From Tausonia pullulans (lineage: Eukaryota > Basidiomycota > Tremellomycetes > Cystofilobasidiales > Mrakiaceae), in the NCBI GenBank assembly GCA_951802195.1, contig OX637626.1, forward strand, positions 248,001 to 312,000: a stretch of 64,000 nucleotides of DNA. The letters are read 5' to 3'. The translations under genes were made by a program, and so were the position numbers. This document shows positions 10,014 through 21,774 of the stretch, piece after piece. The notes under the pieces are model-generated. The model did not search any database, was not told the DNA's origin, and worked only from the letters and a program-made list of their open reading frames with translations. Position 1 is the stretch's first letter. Each line of letters opens with the position of its first letter.

Positions 10014-13000
10014 TCAATTGACCAAACTCGCCCACCCGACCGTCTCTCTTCCATCGACGAGCGTTCCCCCAGCCACCGCCGCGACGCCGTCCTCGTCTGC
10101 ATCATCGTCCGACTCAGCATCGAGGAACGGGCCCGGGTCGCGGACCTGGGAGCTCCTCCGCTGGCTCATCCCCGGTCGCGTCGGTGTCCCGAGCTTCGCC
10201 TGGGGAGAGGCAGCCGCCGCCGCCGCCAAAGGTCCGGGAACCGACGCAGACGCAGCAGCCGTGACAGCGCTTGGCGAACCCTTGAGCACGCCGCTCGGGA
10301 AGGCGTCCCCTCGCGTTCGGCGAGTGGCAGTGACGAGCGCGGGGACCATGAGCTCGGGGACGTCGGTGAAAGATGTCTTGCGCTCGAGCACCACGGGAGA
10401 AGCGTCTCGACGCGGGGAGGAAGGGGAGGTGTGGATCTGGATGGGGAGGGAGGCACCGAATGGGTTGTTGCCTTGGTCTACGAGAGGAAGCGATGGATCA
10501 GCGAGACGCATTACATCGAACATGGAAAACGAAAGACGACGACGAACTGGGGTCTTCGGTCATGAGGAAGCTGGTCTGGCTGTTTGGTGTCCGGCCGTAA
10601 ATGTCCCACGTCCGCGTGTTCTTGTCCTTGGACGACCACGCCGAGCGGTGCGAGGGTAGATGGGCGGCGGCACTGAGAGGAAGAGAGGGAGCTTAGTCTA
10701 ACCTGATTGAGCACAGTCTCAAAAGGCCTAGAAGACACGCACAGCTGGCGGTTGAAATACTCGACTCGATCCAACTCAAACTCTTTGAGCGGCTCTCGTT
10801 TCGGTCGTACCGGAAGGTTAGCCGATAGCGGCTGGACGGGGTGGACGGACTGGCCGTTGAGCGTGTAGCTAGGACCAGGAATCTCCGCCGCAGCTCCGTC
10901 AGGCGTCTGCCCGATCTCGACCGGGTCCGCTGGCGGTGTCGATCCATTGAGGACCGAGTCCTCCTCGAACTCGAAGACTGATGAGTAAATGAACACTGTC
11001 AGCTCACAAACACAAAGTCATCAGTGAAATTGGGAGAAACGTACCCGACTCGGCATCCGTGATGCTCTCCTCTTCCGAGGACTCCTCCGACCCAAGAACG
11101 TCCGGCTCTTCGACAAACATGACCTTGCTCCGCCGCCTTGACGACTTCTTCGAGGTCGCACCATCCCTCTCCCCTCCCGTAGCAGCAGCCGCTACGCCCT
11201 TCTCCGATGACTTGGCCTCTGCCAACGCGCTCTTGAGCGGCCCATCCTCCTCCTTAACCGTCTTTGCCTTCTCTCTTCCAGGCTCAGCCTTCCACTTCTT
11301 GTCGTCCTTCTCCTCCCCCTCGTCCTCCTCTACAACTCCCTCTGTGATCCTCGTCACCTTCGCGGCTGGCCTCTTCTTCTCCAACTCCTTCGCCCTAGTA
11401 TAACTGGCGAGACCAGCCGTGTCGTGGCTCTTATGAGTACCGTAGATCAACCGAGGATGTTCGGGCCAGGGGGCAGCGACAAGGGAGGTGGCGACGTCGA
11501 GGTCTTCCCTTTGCGGGACGCGTCCGCCGACAGAGAAAGAGACGCCGTTGCTCGAGCTGTCGTCGGATTGGGCCACTGCTGACAGGGGAGGCCGGGTGGG
11601 AGAGGTGGAAGAGACACTCTTTGGGGAATCGGGTGAGCGTCGAGGCGGCTGCGGCATGTGGGACCCTCGAGCGAGCGAAGCAGAGAGGAGAGAAGAGCCC
11701 ATCGTCGCCATCATTGGAGGCGGTGGAGGGGACGAGCTAGGCGAGGTTCCTCGAGGAGCATCAGAGCTCGACGATGCATGCAGTGAGGCAAAGAGTCTGG
11801 AGCCGGACGTCGGCGACGTCTCGTTTAAGCCCTCGGGGAAGCTGTCGATCCGAACCGGCGTAGACCGACCCTCGACGATGTGAGTCTCCGCCGCCTTCGC
11901 CTTCCTCGCGTCCTCTCCTTCTCCGGCCCCCTCGCTAGTGCTCGCATACTCCGCCTCCCCTCCCTGGGAGAGGAAAGCCCTCCAAACAGTGCCGACCTCC
12001 TTCCTCGCGGCATCCTCAAGCTCATTGAGCTCTCGCCGCTTCGTCTCCAGGAAGGCATCGACCTCCTTGACGAGTCTCTCCCTTGCTGCCCGAAGCTCGC
12101 CCTCAGTCCTGCTCGCGAGCGGAAAGAAGGCCTCGTGTGCTGGACTGAAGGGAGGCGGTGCGAAAAAGGGTTCGGGCAAGGCGGGGAGGATGGTTGACGC
12201 GGATGAAGAGGAGGCAGAGGGTTTGGGTGAGGGAGGGGAGGTAAGGTCTGGGAAAGGGACGGTGGCAGAGGCGATGGCTTCTTCGAGAGAGGTCTGGGAG
12301 AGGCGGAAAAGTGGGGAAGGGTCATGAGGGTCGGCCTGTGGCGAGTGGCGATTGTCAAGAGCAATGAGGAGAGCGGCGCGAGCGGGGCGAGGCGAGAGCG
12401 GGCGGCATCAGCGAGAACGATAGGTCGCGCGAGCGCGAGAAAGAGTAAACGCGATAGGACGCCCTGACTTACGGAGGGTGTATCCAATGCAGTGTCGTCG
12501 ACGAGGAGCTCGAGCTTGTGGTCCTCGAGCTCGCGGAAGACGCTCGTCTTGCAGATGAGGCAGCGGACGAGACCGCTCGACGATGTCTTGACGAGCGAGG
12601 GAAGCGTCTGAAGTGGGGGGAGGGGGAAGGCAGGGAGGGAGGAGAACACGGGTTGCGGGAGGAGTTATTTCATCAGAACTTATTCCCAGTGGAAGAAGAG
12701 GGAGGGGGGAAAGCGCGGTGTTCGTTGAGCGAGCGAGAAGGCCCACCATCTTGACTCGCCACCCCGAGATGACGCGGGTGGACGACGGCTCGGCCGTCAA
12801 GCGACCCTCGGAGGTGGATGCAGACGGAGGAGTTGAGGGAGCTGGGCCGCCGCCAGCCTCAGGCGGGTAGAGTCGTATGTTAGTACAGCGGCAGCGTGGG
12901 GGCATGGTGAGGGAGGAGAGCCAGATGAATGCGGCTCAGACGGGGACAGAGGTGTGTGTCTACGGTGGTGGTCGGCGAGCAGAGAGGACGGCAAGCGGGC

Positions 13001-13106
13001 TCGTGGCGTCTCGGAGGCCACGCGCCGCGGCGGCCCCACTCGGCGGAGGGCTGGATTGAGAGTAGAGGCCTTCACTTCCGAATGTGTGATCCTGGACTGA
13101 GCTCAT
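10014..13106 (-). CDS. Unknown Ser/Pro-rich, largely disordered protein
   Basis: No family recognised. The probable start is MSSVQDHTFGSEG at 13106, with a first intron (GTAGAC to CTGAG) containing a perfect TACTAAC branch site ~25 nt before the acceptor. Next come a short ordered segment, RVISGWRVKM, LVRCLICKTSVFRELEDHKL (a CxxC-like CLIC followed by a conserved-looking helix), a putative coiled coil (RERLVKEVDAFLETKRRELN), and long low-complexity Ser/Pro and acidic/Lys stretches (VVEEDEGEEKDDKKWKAEPG). The C-terminal exons include EFELDRVEYFNRQLCV and end LVDGRETVGWASLVN. The protein is ~850-900 residues. The reading frame is maintained across at least five exons with codon bias like its neighbours, so the gene looks real. 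It could be a cytoskeletal or nuclear scaffold, but nothing in the sequence decides this. Confidence 0.65.
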
Positions 13107-13614
13107 GCCGGCGGTACCGCAAACGTTTGATGAGACCGCAGCCGGCAATGCTCAGTGGCAAATGAGGCAAGGCAATAGTGAGCGGAGATGAGAATGGGAG
13201 GAGAGTGAGATTGCTAGAGAAGCTGGTGCCCCAGCGATGCTGGGGCGATCCATCCATGCGCGGTTGACGATGAAACGAATGCAGCGAGCAGGTGCGGCCG
13301 GCTTATTTCAAGTGAAAACGCAATCACGAGCTGTCGCTCCAGGTGCTTCGGCTCTCCAACTCTGTTCAAAGTAGGAGAGATCCCGACCCCTCGTCATGCA
13401 GGCGTTTGCTTCGTCAGCCGGCAGCACAAATCGCAATTTCAGTTACCTCACTATCGCCCCAAGCTACCCAAGAGCTGCGGGCCCTCATCTGCCAGCCGAG
13501 AATTTTTCTGCTTGAAAAGCCATCTCATCCTGCCTCTCTTGTGCTGGTGCCCGCCTTGCCTTAGCCCAACACTACCACCTCATCGGGAGTCCTCTTTCTG
13601 ACTCGTTCCTCTCA
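13107..13614. other. Upstream region of the unknown gene and 3' flank of the SRRM1-like gene
   Basis: About 510 bp between two tandem minus-strand genes. It must hold the promoter of the 10014-13106 gene. No other gene, repeat or RNA is visible. Confidence 0.4.
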
Positions 13615-15075
13615 TCAAGGTGAGCGCGAGATCGGCCGTCCCCGGTTCGGTGAAGGGCTTCTACCCCGTCCTCCACCTCGCCTATCATCCCTGTCCCTCC
13701 TAGGCGGGGTATCGTCCCTCTCATTCCTCGCGTCCCGCCTCGGAGGGGTCGCGCTGAGGTCTCTCCTCCGGGCAGGCGACCTCGAGCGCGAGCGCGACCG
13801 GTCTCGGCCTCCTCCACGTCGGGGAGGCGTCGGAGGCGAAGGCGAGCGCCTCCTTCCACGGGGCGAGGGCGAGCGCCGCCTTCGGGAGGAAGGCGACCTC
13901 GTCCGAGAGCGAGAGCGAGGCCGAGGTGGGAGGGGCGCGTCCCTGTCGAAGCGCGATGGCCTACGACGACCGTCATCGTCTTCCCGTCGGTCTCCTCCTC
14001 TTCCCCCACGAGCGCCATACCCGTTGTCACGAGTACTGCCTTGGAACCTACCTCCTCCTGGTCCTCCTCGGCCGCCGTCGTAACCACTCCGCGGCCCTCC
14101 TCCTCCGTAGCCGCCTCCTCCTCCTCCTCCTCCTCCTCCTCCATATCCTTCTCCTCCACCATATCCTCCCCTCCCTCCCCCACCCCTCTGAGGAGGTGGG
14201 CCCCCTCCACCCCGATAAGCCCCGCCTACAGCACTCCTTTCCGCTTCCTCCTTCTTCCTCAGCTCCTCCTTCTTCTCCTCGATGAACTGCGGTGGGATCC
14301 CGCCCAACGCCGTCTGGGCCGAGATGAGGAGCTCCCAAAGGGTAAGCGTGAACTCGGGCGTCTTGGCTTCGAGGAAGCCCGTCAGGGAGATCTGGATCTT
14401 GCGGGGGTCGGGGAACTGGCGGGGCGGCGTATGAGGATGTTTAGACGTGTCGAGGGTCAGGATCTGGCAGCGAAACGCACCGTGTTCGTCGGGTCCTCAA
14501 GGAGTCCCATCTGGGTAGGCAGACGCCGTGTTGACCAAGTCAGCCCATAAGCCCACACCGAGAGACCGCGGGTTGAACGCGAGGAAACAGCATGCGGGGA
14601 TGTATTGCGTGCGCGAACGCGCTTGACGCGATGGAACTGGGACTCACCGCGTACTCGACGACGACTTCATCCTCAAAGCCGACGAGGCGGGTGATCTCCT
14701 TCACCATCCAGGGACGCATGACGTCTGATGAGACCCCAAGACGGGTCAGGACAGGAGAAGCATGAGAAGCAAGCGAGCGAGCGAGCGAGCGGGCGAGAGC
14801 GTGACGGACTGAGGTTGACTTTGCGCATGTCGACCTTGGTGGAAAACACGGCCGGGAACTTGGTCGTCCGGAGGAGCTTCGACTCTTTGTCAGAGAATCG
14901 CCTGGGGAAAGAACGGTTGAGCCTGCAGGAACGACCACGGAGGGACGGGAGGACAACAGACCTGTCTTGGTCAATGGCCGTGCCCTTCATACCAGAGTCG
15001 CCTGGACGCCGACACGCATGGCCATGGTCAGCATACATCCCGCGAGTCTGAAGAAGACGAAGGGTGCCCACCCAT
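13615..15075 (-). CDS. SRM160-like: SRRM1-like splicing coactivator with PWI domain and RS tail
   Basis: A nuclear pre-mRNA splicing coactivator of the SRm160/SRRM1 type. The start aligns position for position with animal SRRM1: MGDSGMKGTAIDQDRRFSD, then KESKLLRTTKFPAVF and STKVDMRKVN. The PWI core follows (VMRPWMVKEITRLVGFEDEV, then DPRKIQISLTGFLEAKTPEF), then LTLWELLISAQTALGGIPPQ and a helical FIEEKKEELRKKEE. The rest is a Gly/Tyr-rich block and a long RS domain with RSRSP and SPSPRGRR repeats, ending GRPISRSP. The alignment requires a 4-nt first coding exon (ATGG, 15072-15075), a 70-nt intron and acceptor at 15002; otherwise translation would start at the internal Met, five residues later. 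A (CTC)n run near 14110-14140 encodes the poly-Gly block. Confidence 0.88.
15072..15075 (-). other. 4-nt first coding exon (ATGG) of the SRRM1-like gene
   Basis: ATGG is followed by donor GTGGGC; the 70-nt intron 15002-15071 contains GCTGAC and ends GTCCAG. Joining gives ATG GGC GAC TCT GGT ATG AAG, i.e. MGDSGMK, which makes the distance from initiator Met to the QDxRFS motif identical to animal SRRM1 (MDAGFFRGTSAEQDNRFS). Confidence 0.6.
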
Positions 15076-15302
15076 GATTGGCAAGCAAGACGAGGGGGTG
15101 GCAGGTGGTGGTAGTCAGGAGGGTCGCTGGAGCCCATCCATCCTCGAGGACGACGGGATTCCCGCCGCGAGCTTTGTCGAGTCCGTCCAACGACCAGCGA
15201 CCCGCACACCTCTACGACTTCGCCCGCTCACGACTCCTTTTCCTTCGACCCTTCCCCTCATCCGCACCTTCTCGTCCGCCCTGCCCGCCCTCCGGACTCG
15301 CC
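15076..15302. promoter_or_regulatory. Short shared upstream region, SRRM1-like / VAC8
   Basis: 227 bp separate the two divergent start codons, so promoters and 5' leaders of both genes must fit here. The VAC8 side is CT-rich on the plus strand close to the ATG, as usual for fungal leaders. No specific operator was identified. Confidence 0.5.
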
Positions 15303-18077
15303 ATGGGTCAATCGTGTTGTGGATGCGGTCCGTAGAGCTCCACCACTCCTCGCCCACCCGCTCGGCGCGTCGCACGCCTCTCGCTCTCGCCCGTCTCAAT
15401 CGCTCGCGGACCCCGTGTGCTGAAGACCCCCCCTCCTTGCCTGCCGCAGGCTCGTCTCGGAGAAACAACGCCTCGGAGCCCTTGCTCCTTGAGAGCGAGC
15501 GGGAGGCCGTCGCCGACCTGCTCCAGTACCTCGAGAGTGAGTGTTGCGAGCCGCCCGTTCCTCGCTAAGCCCCCCCCCCCCCGTTTGCCCCCCTTTCGCT
15601 CCCCTCTCTCGCCCTCCTCTCTTGCCGTCTTCTCTCTCTCCTCGCCCACCTCTGCTCCGACCTGGCATGCGGCTCTCATATGCATGCATGCTGACTCGGC
15701 ATGCGTCTCATCTGCTCCCGTCCCCACGCGCTTCTCCCCCTCCCAGACCGCACAACGACCAACTTCTTTACCGGCTCACCGCTCGCTGCGCTCACCACGC
15801 TCTCCTTCAGCGACAACGTCGACCTCCAGCGGTCCGCGGCCCTTGCGTTCGCCGAGATCACGGAGAAGGAGGTCCGAGAGGTCGGCCGCGACACTCTCGA
15901 CCCGGTTCTCTATCTCCTTGGCTCGCACGACAACGAGGTCCAGCGGGCGTCGAGTGCCGCGCTCGGCAATCTCGCTGTTAACCGTGCGTCACCCTCTTCC
16001 TCTCCTTTGCTTCTGCCTGGCCACCCTTTCTATACCCTTGTGTTCTCTCGGTGTCTTCCTGGGGCACGTGCGAGCTCGAGAAAGAAGGTCTTTCAACTGA
16101 CTCGCGTTCTCGCTACTCCGCCTCTCGCCCCCCTGCCTTCCCCATGGCTCTTCCCCCCCCTTCTTCCCTCTCCTCGCTGCAACCCCGGATTCCTCCCGTG
16201 TGCCGGCTTCTCAGCCGAGAACAAGACGCTCATCGTGCGACTCGGAGGCCTCGACCCTCTCATCCGGCAGATGCTCTCGCCCAACGTCGAGGTCCAGTGC
16301 AACGCCGTCGGTTGCGTCACGAATCTCGCCACGCACGGTCAGTTGTTGCTCCTTCAGGCTCGCGCATTCGGGGAGACCCCTGCGCCCATCTCTATCTCGG
16401 AGACGGCCGGCGCGCTGACTTCGCCACGCTGTCACTGCCCTCCCCACGTCCCCTACCCCTCTTCCCGTTATCACCAGATGAGAACAAGAACAAGATCGCA
16501 AAGTCTGGAGCGCTCGTCCCGCTCACGCGACTGGCAAGGTCCAAGGACATGCGCGTTCAGAGGAACGCGACAGGCGCTCTCCTCAACATGACGCATTCTG
16601 GTGAGACCGAGACCTCCTTCCTTTCTCTCGACAGCTCTGGGATCGCTGACTCCTCTTCGTGCGTGTGCTAGATGAGAACCGGCAGCAGCTCGTCGGGGCG
16701 GGTGCGATCCCCGTCCTCGTCGGCCTCCTCAACTCGGAGGACACCGACGTCCAGTACTACTGCACGACGGCCCTTAGCAACATCGCCGTCGACGCCAACA
16801 ACCGGAAGAAGCTGGCCCAGTCGGAACCCAAGCTCGTCCAGAGCCTCGTCGTCCTTATGGACAGCCCGAGTCTCAAGGTCCAGTGCCAGGCGGCGCTTGC
16901 CCTTCGGAATCTTGCGAGCGACGGTGCGTCTGGACTCTCTTACCGACCCGCTGCCCCTAGTCTCTGACGCTCTTCCCTCCCTTCCCCCCCTTTCCCTGCC
17001 CACAGAAAAGTACCAGCTCGAGATCGTCCGCTCGGATGGCCTCTCCCCGCTCCTCCGCCTCCTTCACTCCTCCTATCTCCCGCTCATCCTCTCTGCGGCG
17101 GCCTGCGTCCGCAACGTCTCCATCCACCCGTACAACGAGTCGCCGATTATCGAGTCGGGTTTCCTCCAGCCGCTGATTGACCTCCTCTCATTCGACGAGA
17201 ATGAGGAGGTCCAGTGCCACGCCATTTCGACCCTCCGCAACCTCGCGGCCTCGTCGGAGAAGAACAAAGGCGCCATTGTCGAGGCTGGAGCGGTCGAGCG
17301 AATCAAGGACCTGGTGCTGAGCGTCCCGCTCAACGTCCAGAGCGAGATGACGGCGTGCGTCGCTGTCCTTGCGCTTAGCGGTGAGTGACTTTGGCATGTA
17401 CCACACGTCTTCTCGGCGACTGACAGCTACCCCCTTTCCTGCCTGCAGACGACCTCAAGCCCACGCTCCTCGAGCTTGGTATCTGCGAGGTCCTTATCCC
17501 GCTCACTAACTCAGCCTCTGTCGAAGTCCAAGGCAACTCGGCCGCGGCGATCGGCAACCTCTCCTCTAAGGCCGCCGACGACTATCAAGCCTTCAACTCG
17601 GTCTGGTCCAAGCCCGAGGGGGGACTCCACCTCTACCTCGTCCGATTCCTCGGTTCCCCGGACCCGACGTTCCAGCACATCGCCGTCTGGACGCTGGTCC
17701 AGCTGCTTGAATCGGACGACCAGGGCCTCTACAACGCCATCAAATCGTCGGCTCTCTTGCTCCCGCTCATCCGGGCGCTCGCCGAGCAGCGCGGGTCTGG
17801 GTCGGAGCGCGGGGGTGCTGGAGGAGCTGGGAGCGACGAGGAGGGAGGAGGAGGCCATGGACCGAGGAGCGACGATGAGGGTGGAGAGAACGGAGCGGAC
17901 GAGATTGGAGCGCTCAGCCAGAGGATCCTCGATCTCTGCGACGACATGGGCGGTCCGGAGGGAGGACCTACCCCCGCGCACGGAGGGCAATCGTCAGGAG
18001 GGGCTGCGGCGGGTGGACAGGCGGACAGCTTTGGATTGGGGCTGCAGGGCGTTGAGGGTGGGCGGGAGAGCAACTGA
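15303..18077 (+). CDS. VAC8: Vacuolar armadillo-repeat protein Vac8
   Basis: A membrane-anchored armadillo protein that in yeast acts in vacuole inheritance, nucleus-vacuole junctions and autophagy. The first exon encodes MGQSCCGCG: Gly2 is an N-myristoylation site and Cys5, 6 and 8 are potential palmitoylation sites. Conserved landmarks follow: [150 protein letters not shown], then [17 protein letters not shown] and [17 protein letters not shown]. These make up ~11 ARM repeats. After them comes an acidic Gly-rich linker ([16 protein letters not shown]), a short helix ([15 protein letters not shown]) like the yeast C-terminus, and a Gly-rich end. About 8 exons; one intron has a C13 run at 15570-15582. 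Confidence 0.95.
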
Positions 18078-19506
18078 GATGCTACACCTTGCCTCGCTCT
18101 CTTCCTCTCTCTCTCGTCCCCTATTGTCTATACTGTGCCTCGTCCTTTGCTTTGTCCCGTCTAATTGGGTTTGCGACTACTCCACTCAGCCGACCCCCTT
18201 ATTCCCCCTCCCCCTCCCCCCACTCACCTGAACCGTTTCTCTCTCTTTTTCTCCTTTGTCTTTTCTTGCCTCGTCTGGCCGTGCCGCCCCCTCAATAACT
18301 CTCTTACTTCACTTCACTACCTCCTTTTTTCTTCACTCACTCCTGCAACGATGAAACTGAATGTCAAACACTCAAGGGAGCGAGAGAGCGGCAGTTGGAC
18401 ATGGCGGACCGGCTCGACGAGGTCAGCGACAGCGATGATAAAAGACCGTGGACAATGCTACGTGAGGAAGGGAGTTGCGAGATTCGAGTCGGGGGAGGGA
18501 GTGATGGAGGAGGAAAAGGGAATGAACGGACTGGCTGGAGGGACGTTAGGCGCGATCCGCGAAGGATGGAAGCAAAATCGGAACCCAAAGACCACTCGTA
18601 ACAGGCTGCTCCAATGACGTTGTGATGTTCCGTGTTGGCGTGGTGTCGCGACCTCTAGCCAGTTCGTCCAGGTGCTACCCTTTCTTGAGGACTCCTCCCT
18701 CCCTTTCATGGCATCGTCCAACCAGATCTCCCTTCTTCTCTTCCAAACAGCTCGGACGACGCTGTTCTATTGAAGATCTCCTTGGAAAGCTGCACTGTTA
18801 CGCCAAGCGCCTGTCCTGTGGAAGCGTTTTCAAACCAGGTCGGACCGGATCAACTTATCTGGTGCGCGATGCTCAGAAGCGACTGTCGATTCTCTTCGCC
18901 GATACCGGATGATGTACCGTTCGATCCAACCTCGTCGTAGACTGATGACCATCCAACGCACAACCAACGAGAAGGCGACCCTGGTTCAATTGTCTCACAC
19001 CGAGCCCGGAGCCTTTGATGGAGACCGTGGGTGTCAACACCGAGGACTTCCAGGCGGTCGTGCTTGGCCAGGAGCTGTCTGTCTGCGGAACTGGAAATTG
19101 TGCACCTTCAGAGTTCCATGGAGATCGAACTAGGATATTATTATTTTTTGCAGACGGACTTCGAATGGGAGCTTATGCAAGCGGGTGTCCTAAGGTGGCA
19201 TCCAAGTAAAGATGGATTTCAAGAGACGGACGCTGCGGATTGGGCCTGCCGTCCAGCCAACGGTTCAAGGGAGAAACGGGCTCTCCCCTTGCATAGATCA
19301 CACCTCCCTCTTTTGACTCTAGAACGTCTGCTGCATGAACGTTCAGCTTCCGCATTTCGTCGCCCTTAGCAAAAGGAGGGCTCTCTAACAGCGACGTCAT
19401 CTCATTTCGGCGAGAGCCGGCGAAGAAGGCAAGAGAACAAGCGGGCAACTCGTTCCGCTCTTTCTACGTCCACTCAACCATCACCCGACCCGCCCTCCCT
19501 GTCCAT
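18078..19506. other. Unassigned 1.4 kb between VAC8 and the NAD(P)HX epimerase gene
   Basis: The first ~250 bp are CT-rich VAC8 3' UTR. Several open stretches of 60-110 codons occur on both strands (for example 18622-18912 plus, 19015-19209 plus, 19173-19448 minus), but they overlap one another, show no splice-consistent extension and match nothing I know. No repeat or RNA gene was seen. The 3' part must contain the epimerase promoter. Confidence 0.35.
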
Positions 19507-20998
19507 ATGCCTCCCATCCGCTACATTTCTGCCAAACTTGCCCAGGAGGTGAGCTTGCAGCTTGAGCTTTTTGCCCCCTGCCTTGAGACCGACCTACTGA
19601 CATGCTGCTTTACGCACGCGTTTCGTCATGTTCGTCCGCCCGTCCAGATCGATGCGCATCTCATGGGCCCCAAGGGCGCTTTCAGCCTTGACCAGCTGGT
19701 GAGCTTCTCACCTCCCTTCCTGTACAAGAGGAAACTTGATTCAACCTTCACTTTCCCTGCCTTCCCCCTGCCTCCCCCCTTCCCCCCCCCCTAACCCTTT
19801 CTCTGCCTCTCGCAGATGGAGCTCGCCGGCCTCGCTTGCGCGACCGCCCTCGGCAAGACCTGGCCCGTCTCGAGCAAGACGCGTCGCGTTCTCGCTTGCT
19901 GTGGACCTGGGAACCAGGGTGGGGACGGCCTCGTGGCGGCTAGGCATCTGCGTGCGTTCCTTTCTGGGCTGGTCCATCTGGGAGAGAGGAGATCTCGTTC
20001 GTTGACGGATGTGGCGTGCGCTTTCCGACAGACCATTTTGGATACGAGCCAACGATCTACCTCCCCAAGGTCCGGTCGACCCCCGTCTCTCGTTCGGGTG
20101 CCGAGCAAGTGCTCACATGCCTTCCATCCAGCCCGGCAAGAACCCATTCTACCAATCGCTCCAGACCCAGGCTCGCAACCTCGGCATCCCTATCATCTCG
20201 ACTGTCGCCGAGCTCCAGGACGCACTTACCCGGAGCGACATCGTTCTCGATGCCATCTTCGGTACGCGCCCACGCACACGCCCCCTCTCCAGCTTGCCCG
20301 CTCGCCCGCGGGTGGGTGTCGTACGTACGCAAGGGGCTGACGAGCGGGGGCGATCGGGCTCGATCAGGCTTCTCCTTTCAGCCACCCCTCCGCGAACCCT
20401 TCACCGAGGTCCTCCCCTTGCTCGCCGAGACCCAGATCCCCATCTTCAGCGTGGACATCCCCTCTGTTCGTCGTCCCTTTTCTTCTTCGACACTCCTTTT
20501 TTTTTTTTAATCTTCAAAGAAGAAGAGAAAGAGAGAGAGAGAAAAAAAAAAAGGAAAGCCCGCCAAGTTCGCTCCTCCCCCTGACGACCTCCCACGCAAA
20601 CCCAAACCTCACAGGGCTGGGACGTCTCCGACGGGCCCCAGGCGGACTGCCCGACCCTCCGCCCGCACTCGCTCATCTCCCTCACGGCGCCCAAGGCCGG
20701 CGTGCGGTTCTTCGGGGGGAAGGGGATGCCCGAGGGCGGGAAGCATTGGTTGGGCGGGAGATTCGTCCCTCCGTGAGTAGCGTCCTCCCGGGCTGTCTGT
20801 CCCCCACAGAGAGAGAGAGAGAGAGAGAGATGAAGCGAGTCGGGGGGGGGGGGGGCTGACGATGCTCTGGGCGGGCGGGCGGACAGATCGCTCGACAAGG
20901 AGCACCAGCTCAACCTGCCGGCGTACCCGGGCGTCGAACAGGTTGTGGAGATCGAGGCGCTTGGAGAGTCGTGGTCGTCGAGGCAGGGGCAGGCGTAA
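19507..20998 (+). CDS. NNR1: NAD(P)H-hydrate epimerase (YjeF_N domain)
   Basis: Converts R-NAD(P)HX to the S form for repair by the ATP-dependent dehydratase. The sequence gives [20 protein letters not shown], then [20 protein letters not shown], the nucleotide-binding loop [57 protein letters not shown], the conserved FSVDIPSGWDVSDG and [11 protein letters not shown], ending [14 protein letters not shown] and SSRQGQA (TAA at 20996-20998). About 245 residues, the usual size for a stand-alone epimerase (the dehydratase is not fused). No clear targeting peptide is seen. Some of its seven or so introns are rich in simple sequence: a T12/A11 inverted pair at 20497-20552 and a (GA)n run followed by G14 at 20842-20855. 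Confidence 0.93.
20497..20552. repeat. Intronic poly(T)/poly(A) inverted pair with GA-rich spacer
   Basis: CC plus T12 (20497-20508) and A11 plus GG (20542-20552) flank a purine-rich spacer of 33 nt, all within one intron of the epimerase gene. The arms could pair into a 13-bp stem. Confidence 0.7.
20842..20855 (+). repeat. G14 homopolymer next to a (GA)n run in an epimerase intron
   Basis: An (AG)n tract at about 20808-20830 is followed by 14 consecutive G. Both lie between the exons ending GGRFVPP and beginning [10 protein letters not shown]. Confidence 0.85.
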
Positions 20999-21774
20999 AG
21001 GGGCAGGTGAAGGAATGGCCGGGCCGCCGCCGCCGCCAACAGCAGCAGCCGCAGCAGCCGCAGCAGGGCGGGGGGCTTGGGTCGATCCCGCTTGGATGCA
21101 TGTTGTACGTTTCGATGCCGAGTCGTCCGTTTCTTCTTCTCTTGTCGTCTTCTTCTTCTCTTCCAACTTTCAAGGGGATGGAGGACGCCGCTGTTTCTCC
21201 GGGAGGCTTCTCCCTCGAGGGCCGACGGCCTGCCGGTCAGGTTGGAAAAGGAAGGAAAAATGTGTGCCTATACTTCTGGGGCGATGATGGCACTGGCACG
21301 CAGGAGGAGAAGATGGGATGGGGTGAAAACAACTCGAGAGGGAGGGAGGGAGGGAGGAGGGAGACCAGGTTATATGATGGTGCGAGGGAGCAGAGCAAAG
21401 AGAGGCAGGGGTTTCAGAAGAAAAGAAAAGGAGGCCGGGAAGCCCATGGGACGATGATGCCAGTCGAGAGAGCGAAGAAGGGGAAAGGAATGTGTGGGCA
21501 GATGCGAAAAGAGGGGAAACGATACAGTACTCCGAATACGCGAGACGGGCAAAGTCCAAGGAAAGGAACTACTAGGAAATTGAACGAGGTGGGTGGAATG
21601 GGGCGGGAAGTTCTGGTCCGATTATGCTAATATGGGTGGAAGGAAGCAAGTGCGGCATTATGGGAAGAGCGATGGGTGTAAGCGATGACGCGACTGGATG
21701 CTAGAGGTGCGAAGACAGGAAGAGTGAAGGACGGAGGAAACGAAGGCGGCGACAGGCAGAAGGAGGATCAAAGT
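20999..21774. other. Convergent 3' intergenic region, epimerase / tetraspanin
   Basis: 776 bp, purine-rich on the plus strand and starting with a (GCC/CAG)-rich patch at 21025-21066. Overlapping open stretches on both strands are low complexity. I see no supported gene. Confidence 0.4.

Noticed and set aside
9667-10659. 330-codon plus-strand open frame
   Set aside because: It runs antisense to the 10014-13106 gene and into the lyase 3' end. Composition is that of a reversed Ser/Pro-rich coding exon.
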